A stretch of 17,191 bases of DNA from Clostridia bacterium (GCA_017631775.1 JAGBSQ010000015.1:1-17191); one strand, 5' to 3'. Shown: positions 1-7,976, numbered from the stretch's first letter. The notes: a model not told the origin generated them from the sequence alone. Program-made: numbers and translations.

Positions 1-83
1 CCGTTGACATTGACAACGACGAAGAACCCCAATCAGAAGACCTCGTAGAAGAGGCTGCCGAAGAGGTAGTTGAAGAAGCTTAA
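1..83 (+). CDS. 3' end of an unidentified gene with acidic tail
   Basis: Only the last 26 codons and a TAA stop (81-83) are present, reading in the third frame from base 3. The peptide is almost entirely Glu, Asp, Ala and Val, ending in a run of EE/VV/EEA. Acidic tails of this kind close many large clostridial proteins (gyrase and RNA polymerase subunits, chaperones, ribosomal proteins), so the tail does not identify the gene. The in-frame stop followed 15 bp later by a perfect terminator hairpin supports a true gene end. Product unknown. Confidence 0.6.
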   Translation, partial: VDIDNDEEPQSEDLVEEAAEEVVEEA

Positions 84-98
84 TTTCAACAAGGGTAA

Positions 99-131
99 GC
101 AAAAAGAGAACCGCAAAGGTTCTCTTTTTGC
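99..131 (+). terminator. Intrinsic terminator after the first partial gene
   Basis: A perfect 14-bp stem (99-112 with 118-131) encloses a 5-base loop. The 3' arm contains the T-run and the 5' arm a matching A-run, so it could work on both strands. It ends only 11 bases before the ttcA start codon, so ttcA transcription must either read through it or begin at or inside it. Confidence 0.85.
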
Positions 132-142
132 CTGTTTGAAAG

Positions 143-910
143 ATGGAACATATCAAACGAATTTTAAGTTACACAAGACGGGCGCTTGACGATTACCAAA
201 TGATAAAGCCCGGAGATAAGATTGCTGTGGGGGTTTCTGCCGGAAAGGATTCGCTCACGCTTTTGTGCGCCATGGCAGAGCTTCGTCGCTTTTATCCCGT
301 TCCCTTTGAGCTTGTTGCCGTTACGGTTGACATGGGCTTTGAGGGCGGCATGGATTTCTCCCCGATTCAAAAGCTGTGCGACGAATTAAACGTTCCCTAC
401 CACATCACCAAAACCGAAATTTCAAAAATCATTTTTGACATTCGCCAAGAAAAATCTCCTTGCTCTCTTTGCGCCAAGATGCGTCGCGGTGCGCTCCATC
501 GCGCGGCAAAGGACCTCGGCTGCAACGTGGTCGCCCTCGGTCACCACTTTGACGATGCCGTAGAAACCTTTATGCTCAACCTCTTTTTTGAGGGACGTCT
601 TGGCTGTTTCTCCCCTGTAACTTACTTATCGAGAATGGATATTACGCTCATTCGCCCCATGATTTACATGCCCGAAAAAGAGGTGCGCTACTTTTCTAAC
701 AAAGTGGACTTGCCCGTTATCAAATCTCCCTGTCCTGCGGACGGAAACACGCAACGCGAAGAGATGAAGCAGCTGCTTGCCAAGCTTGACCGCGAGCACG
801 ACGGACTTCGTTATCGCATTTTTGGCGCGATGCAACGCGGCGAGATCGACGGCTTCAAGGTCGTGCCCGGTATGCAAGGCATTAAGGCGTATGAGGAAGA
901 CAGCGAGTAA
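143..910 (+). CDS. ttcA: TtcA-family tRNA 2-thiocytidine biosynthesis protein
   Basis: This 255-residue protein belongs to the PP-loop ATPases that adenylate a tRNA base and install sulfur; TtcA makes 2-thiocytidine at position 32 in the cytoplasm. Visible hallmarks are the PP-loop SAGKDS (residues 32-37; SGGKDS in most relatives), the iron-sulfur CSLC motif (107-110) followed by KMRRGALHRAA, GHHFDD (133-138), and a third conserved Cys at 197 in SPCPADG. These match the three-cysteine TtcA pattern and argue against TilS, which lacks the CxxC. Length is a little under the roughly 300 residues of proteobacterial TtcA, normal for the clostridial branch. The ATG at 143 has only a weak GAAAG upstream and follows a terminator hairpin almost directly. 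Family confidence is high; the exact tRNA target is inferred. Confidence 0.88.
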   Translation: MEHIKRILSYTRRALDDYQMIKPGDKIAVGVSAGKDSLTLLCAMAELRRFYPVPFELVAVTVDMGFEGGMDFSPIQKLCDELNVPYHITKTEISKIIFDIRQEKSPCSLCAKMRRGALHRAAKDLGCNVVALGHHFDDAVETFMLNLFFEGRLGCFSPVTYLSRMDITLIRPMIYMPEKEVRYFSNKVDLPVIKSPCPADGNTQREEMKQLLAKLDREHDGLRYRIFGAMQRGEIDGFKVVPGMQGIKAYEEDSE

Positions 911-930
911 CACCGCTTGAAATCTTCGCG

Positions 931-1290
931 CACCCGCGAGCAAGTTTTTGATAAAACTTTTTTCAAAAAGTTTTCGCGGTCAAGGCGCGTAGCCTTGTCG
1001 CAGTATGCGAAGCATACGGGAAGTTGCTGCAACTTCTTGCTTCAGCAGAGCGCGAAACAAAACCTCGGCGTTTCTTTTCATTAGCCTTTTCTTTGCGCCT
1101 CCACTTTGCAAAGAAAAGGCGGCTATGAAGTTTATGTAGACAAACAAACTGTTCGTGCACGAAACCTTGTCAGCCACTTTTTCTTTTGGCATCGTAGGCG
1201 CAAAAGAAAAAGTTAACAAAAAGAAAAGCGCCACAGACGGGGGCGCTGCCCCTCCACCCCGCAAGCTTTTGGAAAAGCTTGACCAAAACT
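931..1290. repeat. Intergenic cluster of seven perfect inverted repeats
   Basis: This fills most of the 420-bp gap between ttcA and ygiQ and holds no convincing gene. Perfect stems in order: 953-962/965-974 (AT-rich, possible weak ttcA terminator), 981-986/992-997, 1003-1008/1012-1017, 1020-1027/1029-1036 (8 bp, 1-base centre), 1084-1096/1108-1120 (13 bp), 1176-1188/1201-1213 (13 bp, 12-base loop), and 1263-1270/1273-1280 (8 bp, 2-base loop). A GC-rich pair 1227-1232/1242-1247 sits between the last two. Such density is far above ordinary intergenic DNA and looks like a composite palindromic element, probably dispersed in the genome (inference). The minus strand is open for 94 codons here, but the composition is not protein-like. 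Confidence 0.65.
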
Positions 1291-1330
1291 TTCACACAAG
1301 AGACACACTAATTTTAAGAGAGGAACCACA

Positions 1331-3298
1331 ATGAACTTTTTACCGCTTTCGCGCGCGGACATGGTGGCGCGCGGTTGGGATAAACCCGATTTTGTATACG
1401 TTACGGGTGACGCTTACGTCGATCATCCGTCCTTTGGCGTCTCTATCATCTCCCGCGTGCTCGAAGCCGCAGGCTATCGTGTTGCTATCCTCTCGCAACC
1501 TGACTATAAAAGCTGTGACGCCTTTCGCGAATACGGTCGTCCGCGCCTCGGTTTTCTCGTTACGTCCGGCAATATCGACAGTATGGTGGCACATTACACC
1601 GCTTCCAAAAAGCGCCGTAGCTTTGACTATTACTCCCCCGGCGGCGAGATGGGCAAACGCCCCGACCGTGCCGTAATCGTCTACTCCAATCGCATCCGCG
1701 AAGCATATGGCGACGTGCCGATCATCATCGGTGGTCTTGAGGCCTCTCTCCGCCGCTTTGCTCACTACGACTATTGGGATAACAAAGTACGCCGTTCCAT
1801 TCTCGTTGACAGTACCGCCGATATTCTCACCTACGGTATGGGAGAAAACATCCTTTTGCGCATCGCAGAGCTTCTCGCGCGCGGTGTACCGATTAAAAAG
1901 ATCCGCGACGTGCGCGGAACCGTTTACCTTGCAAAACCCGAGGATGCCGTTCACTATGACGTTGCGGCAACCTTTGATTATAACGAACTCAAAAGCGATA
2001 AGCGCAAATATGCCGAGGCTTTTGGCGTGCAATACAAAAACCAAGATGCCATTAACGGTCGCGCCATTTGCGAGCTTTACGACGGCAAAATGCTTGTGCA
2101 AAATCCGCCGATGCCCCCTCTTGAAAGAAAAGAGCTCGACCGCGTTTATGCCCTACCCTATATGCGCGATTATCACCCCACGTACAAAGAAAAAGGCGGT
2201 GTTCCCGGCATCGAAGAGGTCAAATTCTCCATTACCCACAACCGCGGTTGCTTTGGCGGCTGCAACTTCTGCGCCCTCGCTTTTCATCAAGGCAGAACCG
2301 TTCGCTCTCGCAGTGAGCAGAGCGTAATTGAAGAAGCACGCAAGATCACCGCGCTCCCCGATTTTAAGGGATACATCCACGACGTTGGCGGCCCGACAGC
2401 CAACTTCCGCTACCCTGCCTGCAAAAAGCAGCTCACCGACGGTGTGTGCGCAAACCGCAAGTGTTTGGCCCCCAAGCCTTGCCCCAATCTTGAGGTCGAC
2501 CACACCGAGTACCAACACCTCATCGAAGCCGTCGAAGCTCTGCCGCGCGTCAAAAAGGTGTTCATTCGCAGTGGCATCCGTTTTGACTATTTAATGGAAG
2601 ACAAAAACGATTCCTTCTTCCGCAAGCTCGTGAGAGATAACGTCAGCGGTCAATTAAAGGTCGCGCCCGAGCATTGCTCTTCGGCGGTGCTTTCCTGCAT
2701 GGGCAAACCGAATTTTGAAGTCTATGAAAAATTCCGCGAGAAGTTCTTTGACATCACGCACGAAATTGGAAAAGAGCAATATCTTGTCCCCTATCTCATG
2801 TCCAGCCACCCCGGCTCGACGCTCAAGGATGCCATTGAGCTTGCCGTTTGCCTGAAGAAAAACGGCTACGCGCCCGAGCAGGTGCAGGACTACTACCCTA
2901 CCCCCGGCACGGCATCCACGGTGATGTATTACACGGGCATTAACCCCCTGAATATGAAGTCCGTTTACGTTGCCACCGACTATCACGAAAAGCAACTGCA
3001 ACGCGCGCTCTTGCAATACAACCGCCCGCAAAACGCAGACCTCGTACGCGAGGCACTGACAAAGGCGGGACGCACTGACCTGATTGGTCACACGCCCGAT
3101 TGTCTTGTTCGCCCTGCGAACGCACACACCCCGCGAAAGGATGCAAAAAAGCCGACATCCCCTGCAAGAAGTGTGAAAAAGGACACCAAAAAAGATGGAA
3201 AAGGCGCAAAACCCACCACACGTGGTGCAAAAAGCACTCCACGCCCCACAAAAAAGACAACTGCCAAGTCGGGTGGGAATGGAAAGAAAAAAAGATAA
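1331..3298 (+). CDS. ygiQ: YgiQ family radical SAM protein
   Basis: This 655-residue protein is a radical S-adenosylmethionine enzyme of the YgiQ (UPF0313) family, whose reaction is not established. The 4Fe-4S/SAM motif is the family form C-x3-C-x2-C at Cys307, Cys311 and Cys314 (CFGGCNFCALAF). The N-terminal part reads PDFVYVTGDAYVDHPSFG and includes GGLEASLRRFAHYDYW, characteristic of the family. The ATG at 1331 follows an AGAGAGG ribosome binding site. From about residue 606 the protein ends in a Lys/Thr/Pro/Gly-rich, probably disordered tail finishing in KKKR; E. coli YgiQ also has a variable basic C terminus. The final 70 codons (about 3087-3298) have a diverged second copy at 5431-5651. 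No clear terminator hairpin follows the stop; the first lipoprotein gene starts 107 bp downstream. Confidence 0.93.
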   Translation: MNFLPLSRADMVARGWDKPDFVYVTGDAYVDHPSFGVSIISRVLEAAGYRVAILSQPDYKSCDAFREYGRPRLGFLVTSGNIDSMVAHYTASKKRRSFDYYSPGGEMGKRPDRAVIVYSNRIREAYGDVPIIIGGLEASLRRFAHYDYWDNKVRRSILVDSTADILTYGMGENILLRIAELLARGVPIKKIRDVRGTVYLAKPEDAVHYDVAATFDYNELKSDKRKYAEAFGVQYKNQDAINGRAICELYDGKMLVQNPPMPPLERKELDRVYALPYMRDYHPTYKEKGGVPGIEEVKFSITHNRGCFGGCNFCALAFHQGRTVRSRSEQSVIEEARKITALPDFKGYIHDVGGPTANFRYPACKKQLTDGVCANRKCLAPKPCPNLEVDHTEYQHLIEAVEALPRVKKVFIRSGIRFDYLMEDKNDSFFRKLVRDNVSGQLKVAPEHCSSAVLSCMGKPNFEVYEKFREKFFDITHEIGKEQYLVPYLMSSHPGSTLKDAIELAVCLKKNGYAPEQVQDYYPTPGTASTVMYYTGINPLNMKSVYVATDYHEKQLQRALLQYNRPQNADLVREALTKAGRTDLIGHTPDCLVRPANAHTPRKDAKKPTSPARSVKKDTKKDGKGAKPTTRGAKSTPRPTKKTTAKSGGNGKKKR

Positions 3299-3340
3299 AA
3301 CTTAAAAATTTTTTCAACTTGCGTGATGTAAGTATTCCAC

Positions 3341-3363
3341 TTTCTGTTTGTTATGATAGAGGC
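3341..3363 (+). promoter_or_regulatory. Conserved upstream element, copy 1
   Basis: A 23-base block ending in GATAGAGGC, 41 bases before the first lipoprotein start. It recurs before both paralogues (5790-5812 and 8042-8064) with the shape TTCTGTTT(A/G)TTA, four variable bases, then TAGAGGC. A looser GTGATGT-like block lies about 10 bases further upstream in copies 1 and 2 (GTAATGT in copy 3). It is either a promoter/operator or a leader element; no standard -35/-10 pair with correct spacing fits here. Confidence 0.45.
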
Positions 3364-3404
3364 TTCCCAATCAAGCCCAAATATCGAAAAGAGGAAAACA
3401 AGTA

Positions 3405-5315
3405 ATGAAAAAAACATTTAGAATGCCTTTGTTCTGTTTCCTGCTGATTGCCCTGATACTAACGGTTGTGGCATGCGCAGAAAAGCCAAACATACCAAGT
3501 GAGGAACCTACAACCGAGGCAACCACTCCGGAAGTTACCACTCCGGAACCCCCAAAAGAACCCGTTCCCGTTGATACGCTCAACGGCATGACCGCAAAGC
3601 AACTGTATGAGGCATTTATTGAGGAGTATTTTTCTTCTGCCCAATTTGACATAGAGCTGACCGTTGAACAAACCAATGGAGACGGTGTCGGTTTGGCTTC
3701 GTCGATTGCTACCAAAATCGGCGAAAATGCCGTATACTATTTTCTGACAGTAACAGACTACATGGATGAGCAACCAATGGAAGTTTGGTTAATTGACGAT
3801 GTGGCTTATGTCAACAGTTACGGTGAAAAAATCAAGCGCGAAAACATTGGCTCAATAGATGAAATCCTCGGCGAAGGTGCTTTGGATGCCGTTTGGGGTT
3901 CTTTTAAACAAGGCCTTCCCCAAGTGTATATCGATGCGCTTGAGGCGGCGCAGCTCTATTTTGCAGATGACGTTTACTACTATACCATTACGGTTCCCGT
4001 AGGGAATATAGAATATGACAGCGTTACCGAAACCGTTTACTTTAACGAGCGCGGCAAAGTAATTGGTGTTACCGCTATTGCCGATGGCTATTCGATGCGT
4101 GCCACCATCAACTCCTACGGCAAGCCCGTTACCATCACGCCCCCTGCAGATGCCGATGAATACGTTCCCGAATTCACTCCCGTTGACTCCCTTTGCGGAA
4201 TGAATGCCGCTCAGTTGTACGAAACGTTTGAAAACGAATATAAAAACAGCACCGCATACGACATTCGGTATTATTGGAAACAAGCTCCCGGCAAGAGCTA
4301 TACGCCAACAGAGAAAAATCTCATCGTAAACGGGAACAGCCACTATTATTCTTACAGTGGATACAGCGATCCCATAAAAGCATGGATCATTGACGACGTT
4401 GCCTACATTGATTACGGCAATTGGCAAAGAAAGTGCTCTCCCGAAGACATTGATGATATTTTCAGTGAGAAATTTTACAATTCTCTTTTCCCCACACTCA
4501 TCCAAGATGCGCCCGCGACATATTACGACACTCTTGCAACCGCTCAGCTTTATTTTGATGCTATCCATAAAGCTTACTGCTGTACCGTTACATTTTTTGA
4601 AAGCGAAGACAGTACTCTTCCCACAACCAAAACCGTTTATTTTAATGCAAACGGAAAGTTGATTCAAATAACCGAAACCGTTGGGGAATCCTATTTGCAA
4701 ATTGATGTAAACTATGAAACTCCCACAGAAATTCTCCCACCCGAAGATACCGAAGCATACTACGAGATACCCAAATTTCCCTCTACCGATGAGGAATTTT
4801 ATCAATTCTATGTCAATCTTTGCACCAATTTACAACAAGAAAACAACTTCCAAGTAAATATTGTTCTCCAAGGAAAAAGCATATTCTACCAACTTGCAGG
4901 CGCAAATAAGCGTATTATGGTATACGAAATTGGGAATACCGAAAGCCGATGGATCGTTGACGGTAAGGGATATACAAAAATTGATAGCAACAACGCTTAC
5001 AAAACTCCCCTAACCCCCGCATTTTTAAAAGAATTTTCTGATGTAGAAAATCTTCTCCCCATCATCCCTCAAAAGCAAGAAGAACTTCAAAATTTTGATT
5101 TCGTCTATGATCTTTATCGCTTCGAGAGTACCTTCACGTTTGAGCAAGTGGACGCATCCGGTGCCCTTTGGCAATATGAATACAAAATTTCGGATGTATA
5201 CAACCTCGTAGAGGTTTGCATCACCAAATTTGTGGAGGGCGAAAAGACTGAAACTCGCGAATTCGAGTTTCGTTTTAATCTCGACCTCCAGATAGAAGCG
5301 CCTTTCGCTTACTAA
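3405..5315 (+). CDS. Modular surface lipoprotein 1 (three repeat modules)
   Basis: Function not recognised. This 636-residue protein begins MKKTFR, has a hydrophobic signal segment (7-23) and a lipobox VVAC giving a lipidated Cys24. A Thr/Glu/Pro linker (25-54) follows, then three modules: about 55-257, 258-459 and 460-636. The first two are homologous: each opens with VD(T/S)L.GM, contains W(L/I)IDDVAY and an AAQLYF/TAQLYF strand, and in the first closes with YGKPVTITPPADADEY. The C-terminal module is different and shared with both paralogues. The mixed beta-strand pattern and the closing KPV.I.PP motif recall LolA/LppX-like lipid-binding folds, but that is a guess. The first module is closest to the second module of lipoprotein 2. 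The ATG at 3405 has GAGGA at 3391. Expected location is the outer face of the membrane. Confidence 0.88.
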   Translation: MKKTFRMPLFCFLLIALILTVVACAEKPNIPSEEPTTEATTPEVTTPEPPKEPVPVDTLNGMTAKQLYEAFIEEYFSSAQFDIELTVEQTNGDGVGLASSIATKIGENAVYYFLTVTDYMDEQPMEVWLIDDVAYVNSYGEKIKRENIGSIDEILGEGALDAVWGSFKQGLPQVYIDALEAAQLYFADDVYYYTITVPVGNIEYDSVTETVYFNERGKVIGVTAIADGYSMRATINSYGKPVTITPPADADEYVPEFTPVDSLCGMNAAQLYETFENEYKNSTAYDIRYYWKQAPGKSYTPTEKNLIVNGNSHYYSYSGYSDPIKAWIIDDVAYIDYGNWQRKCSPEDIDDIFSEKFYNSLFPTLIQDAPATYYDTLATAQLYFDAIHKAYCCTVTFFESEDSTLPTTKTVYFNANGKLIQITETVGESYLQIDVNYETPTEILPPEDTEAYYEIPKFPSTDEEFYQFYVNLCTNLQQENNFQVNIVLQGKSIFYQLAGANKRIMVYEIGNTESRWIVDGKGYTKIDSNNAYKTPLTPAFLKEFSDVENLLPIIPQKQEELQNFDFVYDLYRFESTFTFEQVDASGALWQYEYKISDVYNLVEVCITKFVEGEKTETREFEFRFNLDLQIEAPFAY

Positions 5316-5328
5316 TAAAAACACAAAG

Positions 5329-5356
5329 CAGCCACCCCGAAGGGTGGCTGTTTTCT
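5329..5356 (+). terminator. Terminator after lipoprotein 1
   Basis: A 9-bp perfect stem (5329-5337 with 5342-5350) with a CGAA loop, followed by TTTTCTTATCTTTT. It is clearly related to the terminator after lipoprotein 3 (9464-9491), and both are followed by the same kind of folD-tail sequence, which supports a common duplicated origin. Confidence 0.85.
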
Positions 5357-5365
5357 TATCTTTTA

Positions 5366-5434
5366 TTACTTCCCTGCCTTATTTCTCGCGGCGGTGAGGG
5401 TGTTTTTGAGCAACATAGTGATGGTCATCGGTCC
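5366..5434 (-). pseudogene. folD 3'-end remnant (copy A)
   Basis: Read on the minus strand this encodes [19 protein letters not shown] followed by A-G-K and TAA. Apart from one Lys-to-Gly change it equals the last 22 codons of the intact folD at 12036-12890. Nothing of the rest of folD is present. Upstream (towards higher coordinates) the match ends around GGTC at 5430-5433, where sequence related to the ygiQ tail begins on the other strand. It is a duplication scar, not a gene. The intervening 524-bp space between lipoproteins 1 and 2 holds this remnant, the ygiQ remnant, two hairpins and the upstream element. Confidence 0.85.
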
Positions 5435-5651
5435 CACGCCCGATTGCTTGGTTCGACCTGCGAACACGCACGCTCCTCGCCCCTCGGGCAAGGATGGCAA
5501 AAAGCCAACATCCGCGCAAAAGGCACTCCAAAAGAGCGGCAAAAATGATGGAAAAGGTGCAAAAACCGCCACACGTGGTGCAAAAAACAACGCACGCCCT
5601 GCCAAAAAGGCAACCACCAAAACGGACACTTGCAGCAAGAAAAAGAGATAA
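5431..5651 (+). pseudogene. ygiQ 3'-end remnant
   Basis: In the plus direction this encodes TPDCLVRPAN followed by a Lys-rich tail that ends KKKR and TAA, parallel to the last 70 codons of ygiQ (3087-3298). Shared segments include TPDCLVRPAN, GKGAK, TRGAK and the final KKKR. The copy is 9 bases longer and differs by in-frame indels and many substitutions, yet no stop interrupts it. An open frame begins at a GTG (5394) inside the folD remnant, giving 85 codons, but there is no ribosome binding site. I treat it as a remnant; a short basic protein is not excluded. Confidence 0.8.
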
Positions 5652-5663
5652 CCCCAAAAACAG

Positions 5664-5705
5664 AAAAGGCTTTTCCATTTAAGAAATTGGGAAAGCCTTT
5701 TGCTT
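5664..5705 (+). terminator. Hairpin after the ygiQ remnant
   Basis: A 10-bp stem (5664-5673 with 5692-5701) with extra pairing inside and a following T/C-rich stretch. It may be the original ygiQ terminator carried along with the duplicated tail, since no equivalent follows the intact ygiQ stop at 3298. Confidence 0.6.
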
Positions 5706-5789
5706 CTTTCAACAGCTTTACAAACAGATTTTGCAAGCTTGAGAAATATTTTTTGTTTTTTCAAAAATTGAGTGATATGCTCACCGCGA

Positions 5790-5812
5790 TTTCCGTTTAT
5801 TAAGGTAGAGGC
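5790..5812 (+). promoter_or_regulatory. Conserved upstream element, copy 2
   Basis: Second copy of the 23-base block, here containing GTTTATTAAGGTAGAGGC, ending 27 bases before the lipoprotein 2 start. A T-rich tract (5751-5761) lies upstream as before lipoprotein 1. TTGAGA at about 5739 resembles a -35 box and aligns with the promoter of lipoprotein 3, but no -10 box follows at 17 bp. Confidence 0.45.
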
Positions 5813-5839
5813 CCAAAAACAACAAAAAGGAGACAAAAA

Positions 5840-7837
5840 ATGAAAAAGACATTTTGCTTTGCTGCCCTTATCGGCTTGATGATTGCGGTTATGCTTTCAA
5901 CCGCTTCCTGCCTTGGTAACACCGACCCTCGTCAAACAACTCCCGAGACGACCGTTGCAGAGCCTACAACCCCTGCAGAAACCACAACCGAAGAAACAAC
6001 TCCCGAAGAGACCACTCCCCCCGAGCCGATAGACCCCGACAAGCCCGAGGGTGCGGTTTTGGTGGATTCTATCAACGGCAAAAGCCTTTCGGAACAAATC
6101 CTCGCATTCTCAAAAGAATTCGAAGAGGTTGAAAGCTATGATTGGTTTGTTTCGGTAGAAGCGGTAGAGGATGGCGTTCCCGTTTCGGAATACGTCTCCC
6201 TTAAGTTTTACAACGGTGAATTTATTGCTTGCGCACAGCAAAACGGTGTGCTTAACGAAATCCATTTTGTAAACGGTATGCTCTATATAAGCCGTGACGG
6301 TCAAAAAATGAAGCTTACCATCGAAAACCCCGACGATATTTTGGGTGAGGGATATGTTGAGGGATTGAAGGATATGTTTTCCACTTTTCCCGAATTTTCC
6401 GAGGATGAAGCAACCGAGGCCGATGCCAGCCACATCTATCTTTTGGATAACGTCTATTACGTAACCGTTCACGAGACCGATGAAGAAAGCGGCGAGGAAG
6501 TGTCCACCACCTTCCAATTTAATGCCAACGGTGAATTCATTCGTGTCGACGGCACCTCCGAGAAAGAAAACTATACGTTCGTTGTTAACAGCTACAACAA
6601 GCCCGTCACCATCACGCCCCCCTCTAATGCCGGCGAGTATGTGATTGCAGGCAACACGGCGGTTCCCGAGGGCGCTGTTCCCATTGCACTTTTGAACGGC
6701 ATGAATGCCACCGAACTGTTTGAAAAGTTTGTGCAAGAATATTCCTCGGCGCAAACCTTTGATATTGAAATGACAGTAAAACAAAGCGCGAATGGGGCAA
6801 CGGTAACCTCTACCGTATCTGTCAAGCTCGGCGAAGATGCCCTTTACTATAATATGTCCTTGGATGGAGACGGCGTAGAGCTTTGGATGTTTGAGGATAT
6901 TAGTTACCTCAACTACAACGGTCAAAAAACCAAGCAAGCGGGGCTTAAAATAGAGGACGTTCTTGGCGAGGGAGCTTTGGAGGATGCGCTTCTTTCTGTC
7001 ATTTCCGAAATTCCCGAGGCATACTACACCAATCTTGCCGAGGCACAAATTTATTATTTGAACGGTCTTTACTTCTTTACCGTCATGCTCCACCAAAGCG
7101 GTATGGGGATGATTTCTGAAATCGTTATGTTTGATGCCAATGGCAACGTTGTTCGTATCATCGACCAAACCGACGAGCTTTATATGGATTACACGGTTAA
7201 CGGTTACGGCAAGCCCGTTGAAATTCTGCCCCCTGCAGATGCAGATAGCTACGTTGCCGAAGGCGAAACTCCCGACAACACCATCCCCACACTCCCCCAA
7301 ACCGAAGAAGAAATCTACGCGCTTTACTCCAACATGTGCCTTGTATTGCAAAACGCCGATAGCTATACCCTCTATTTGCTGATTGATGGCTTGGAATATT
7401 TGGATTACGCGATATCGGGAGAAGACGCCTACGTCATGTTCTATAATGAAAGCGGCAATTTGGAAAGATGGCTCATTGGCGGTGTTGGCTACTTTTGTGA
7501 TGACGGAACGACCGTTTACCGCGCACAAATGACACAAAGCTTTTTGAACATTTTCACTTCTGTCAAGTCCGCTCTCCCCATCGGCATCATTGACCGCGGC
7601 GACATGAGCAACCTGCGTTGCACCTACGATACCGACTATGATGAGATTGTTGTTTGGTTTGATATTCTCGGCGATGACGGCGAGGTAACGTACTGCAAAT
7701 ATGCTCTTTTTGAAAGTGACGGCTATGCTTACATCGAGATCATCTACACTTTTACCAAAGACGGTCAGGTCATTGAAGACGACTACTTCTTCTTTGATGC
7801 GATAAACGACCCCACAATCAAAATTGAACTGCCCTGA
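5840..7837 (+). CDS. Modular surface lipoprotein 2 (three repeat modules)
   Basis: Function not recognised. This 665-residue paralogue of lipoprotein 1 has an MKKTF start, hydrophobic segment to residue 23, and Cys24 in STASC (Thr at -3 is unusual but tolerated). The linker (25-72) is a run of TTPE/TTEE repeats. Modules: about 73-279, 280-485 and 486-665. Module 1 (VDSING, VNGMLYI, SHIYLLDNVYYVTVH, SYNKPVTITPP) is closest to the single N-terminal module of lipoprotein 3. Module 2 (LLNGMNA, FDIEMTVKQ, GEGALEDAL, GYGKPVEILPPADAD) is closest to module 1 of lipoprotein 1. The C-terminal module is shared by all three. The gene therefore looks like a mosaic of its neighbours. AAGGAGA at 5827-5833 supports the ATG at 5840. 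It is strongly acidic, consistent with an extracytoplasmic protein. A binding or lipid-carrier role is possible but unsupported. Confidence 0.88.
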   Translation: MKKTFCFAALIGLMIAVMLSTASCLGNTDPRQTTPETTVAEPTTPAETTTEETTPEETTPPEPIDPDKPEGAVLVDSINGKSLSEQILAFSKEFEEVESYDWFVSVEAVEDGVPVSEYVSLKFYNGEFIACAQQNGVLNEIHFVNGMLYISRDGQKMKLTIENPDDILGEGYVEGLKDMFSTFPEFSEDEATEADASHIYLLDNVYYVTVHETDEESGEEVSTTFQFNANGEFIRVDGTSEKENYTFVVNSYNKPVTITPPSNAGEYVIAGNTAVPEGAVPIALLNGMNATELFEKFVQEYSSAQTFDIEMTVKQSANGATVTSTVSVKLGEDALYYNMSLDGDGVELWMFEDISYLNYNGQKTKQAGLKIEDVLGEGALEDALLSVISEIPEAYYTNLAEAQIYYLNGLYFFTVMLHQSGMGMISEIVMFDANGNVVRIIDQTDELYMDYTVNGYGKPVEILPPADADSYVAEGETPDNTIPTLPQTEEEIYALYSNMCLVLQNADSYTLYLLIDGLEYLDYAISGEDAYVMFYNESGNLERWLIGGVGYFCDDGTTVYRAQMTQSFLNIFTSVKSALPIGIIDRGDMSNLRCTYDTDYDEIVVWFDILGDDGEVTYCKYALFESDGYAYIEIIYTFTKDGQVIEDDYFFFDAINDPTIKIELP

Positions 7838-7880
7838 GCAATGCCGCAAAAGTGCATTCAAGGCAAGAAAAAACAACCAA

Positions 7881-7915
7881 ACGGCTCTTCCCTTTGTTGG
7901 GAGGAGCCGTTTTTT
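7881..7915 (+). terminator. Terminator after lipoprotein 2
   Basis: A 12-bp stem (7881-7892 with 7899-7910, one G-T wobble) with a 6-base loop and a T-run. It is unrelated in sequence to the terminators after lipoproteins 1 and 3, and no folD tail follows it. Confidence 0.85.
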
Positions 7916-7947
7916 GCTATCACCGTTAAACCGTTTGTCAAAAGAGG

Positions 7948-7976
7948 TTGACAACATTTATTTTTTGTGTTATCCT
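7948..7976 (+). promoter_or_regulatory. Sigma-70-type promoter of lipoprotein 3
   Basis: TTGACA (7948-7953), a 17-base spacer, then TATCCT (7971-7976). The -35 is perfect and the -10 is near consensus. Transcription would begin near 7983 and give a leader of about 120 bases that contains the conserved element at 8042-8064. This is the best promoter I can see in the window. Confidence 0.65.

Noticed and set aside
980..1264. A 94-codon minus-strand open frame in the ttcA-ygiQ gap
   Set aside because: It is made from the hairpin repeats; it has no ribosome binding site and its Lys/Arg/Ala composition follows the palindromes. More likely part of a repeat element.
3315..3357. A standard sigma-70 promoter before lipoprotein 1 (TTGCGT ... 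TATGAT)
   Set aside because: The two boxes are 27 bases apart, far from the usual 16-18, and the equivalent spacing before lipoprotein 2 differs.
6110..7957. A 615-codon open frame on the minus strand across lipoprotein 2
   Set aside because: It lies opposite a gene with lipobox, paralogues and binding site. Similar antisense openness occurs over lipoprotein 1 and ygiQ, and the encoded sequence has no recognisable domain. It is a by-product of codon bias.
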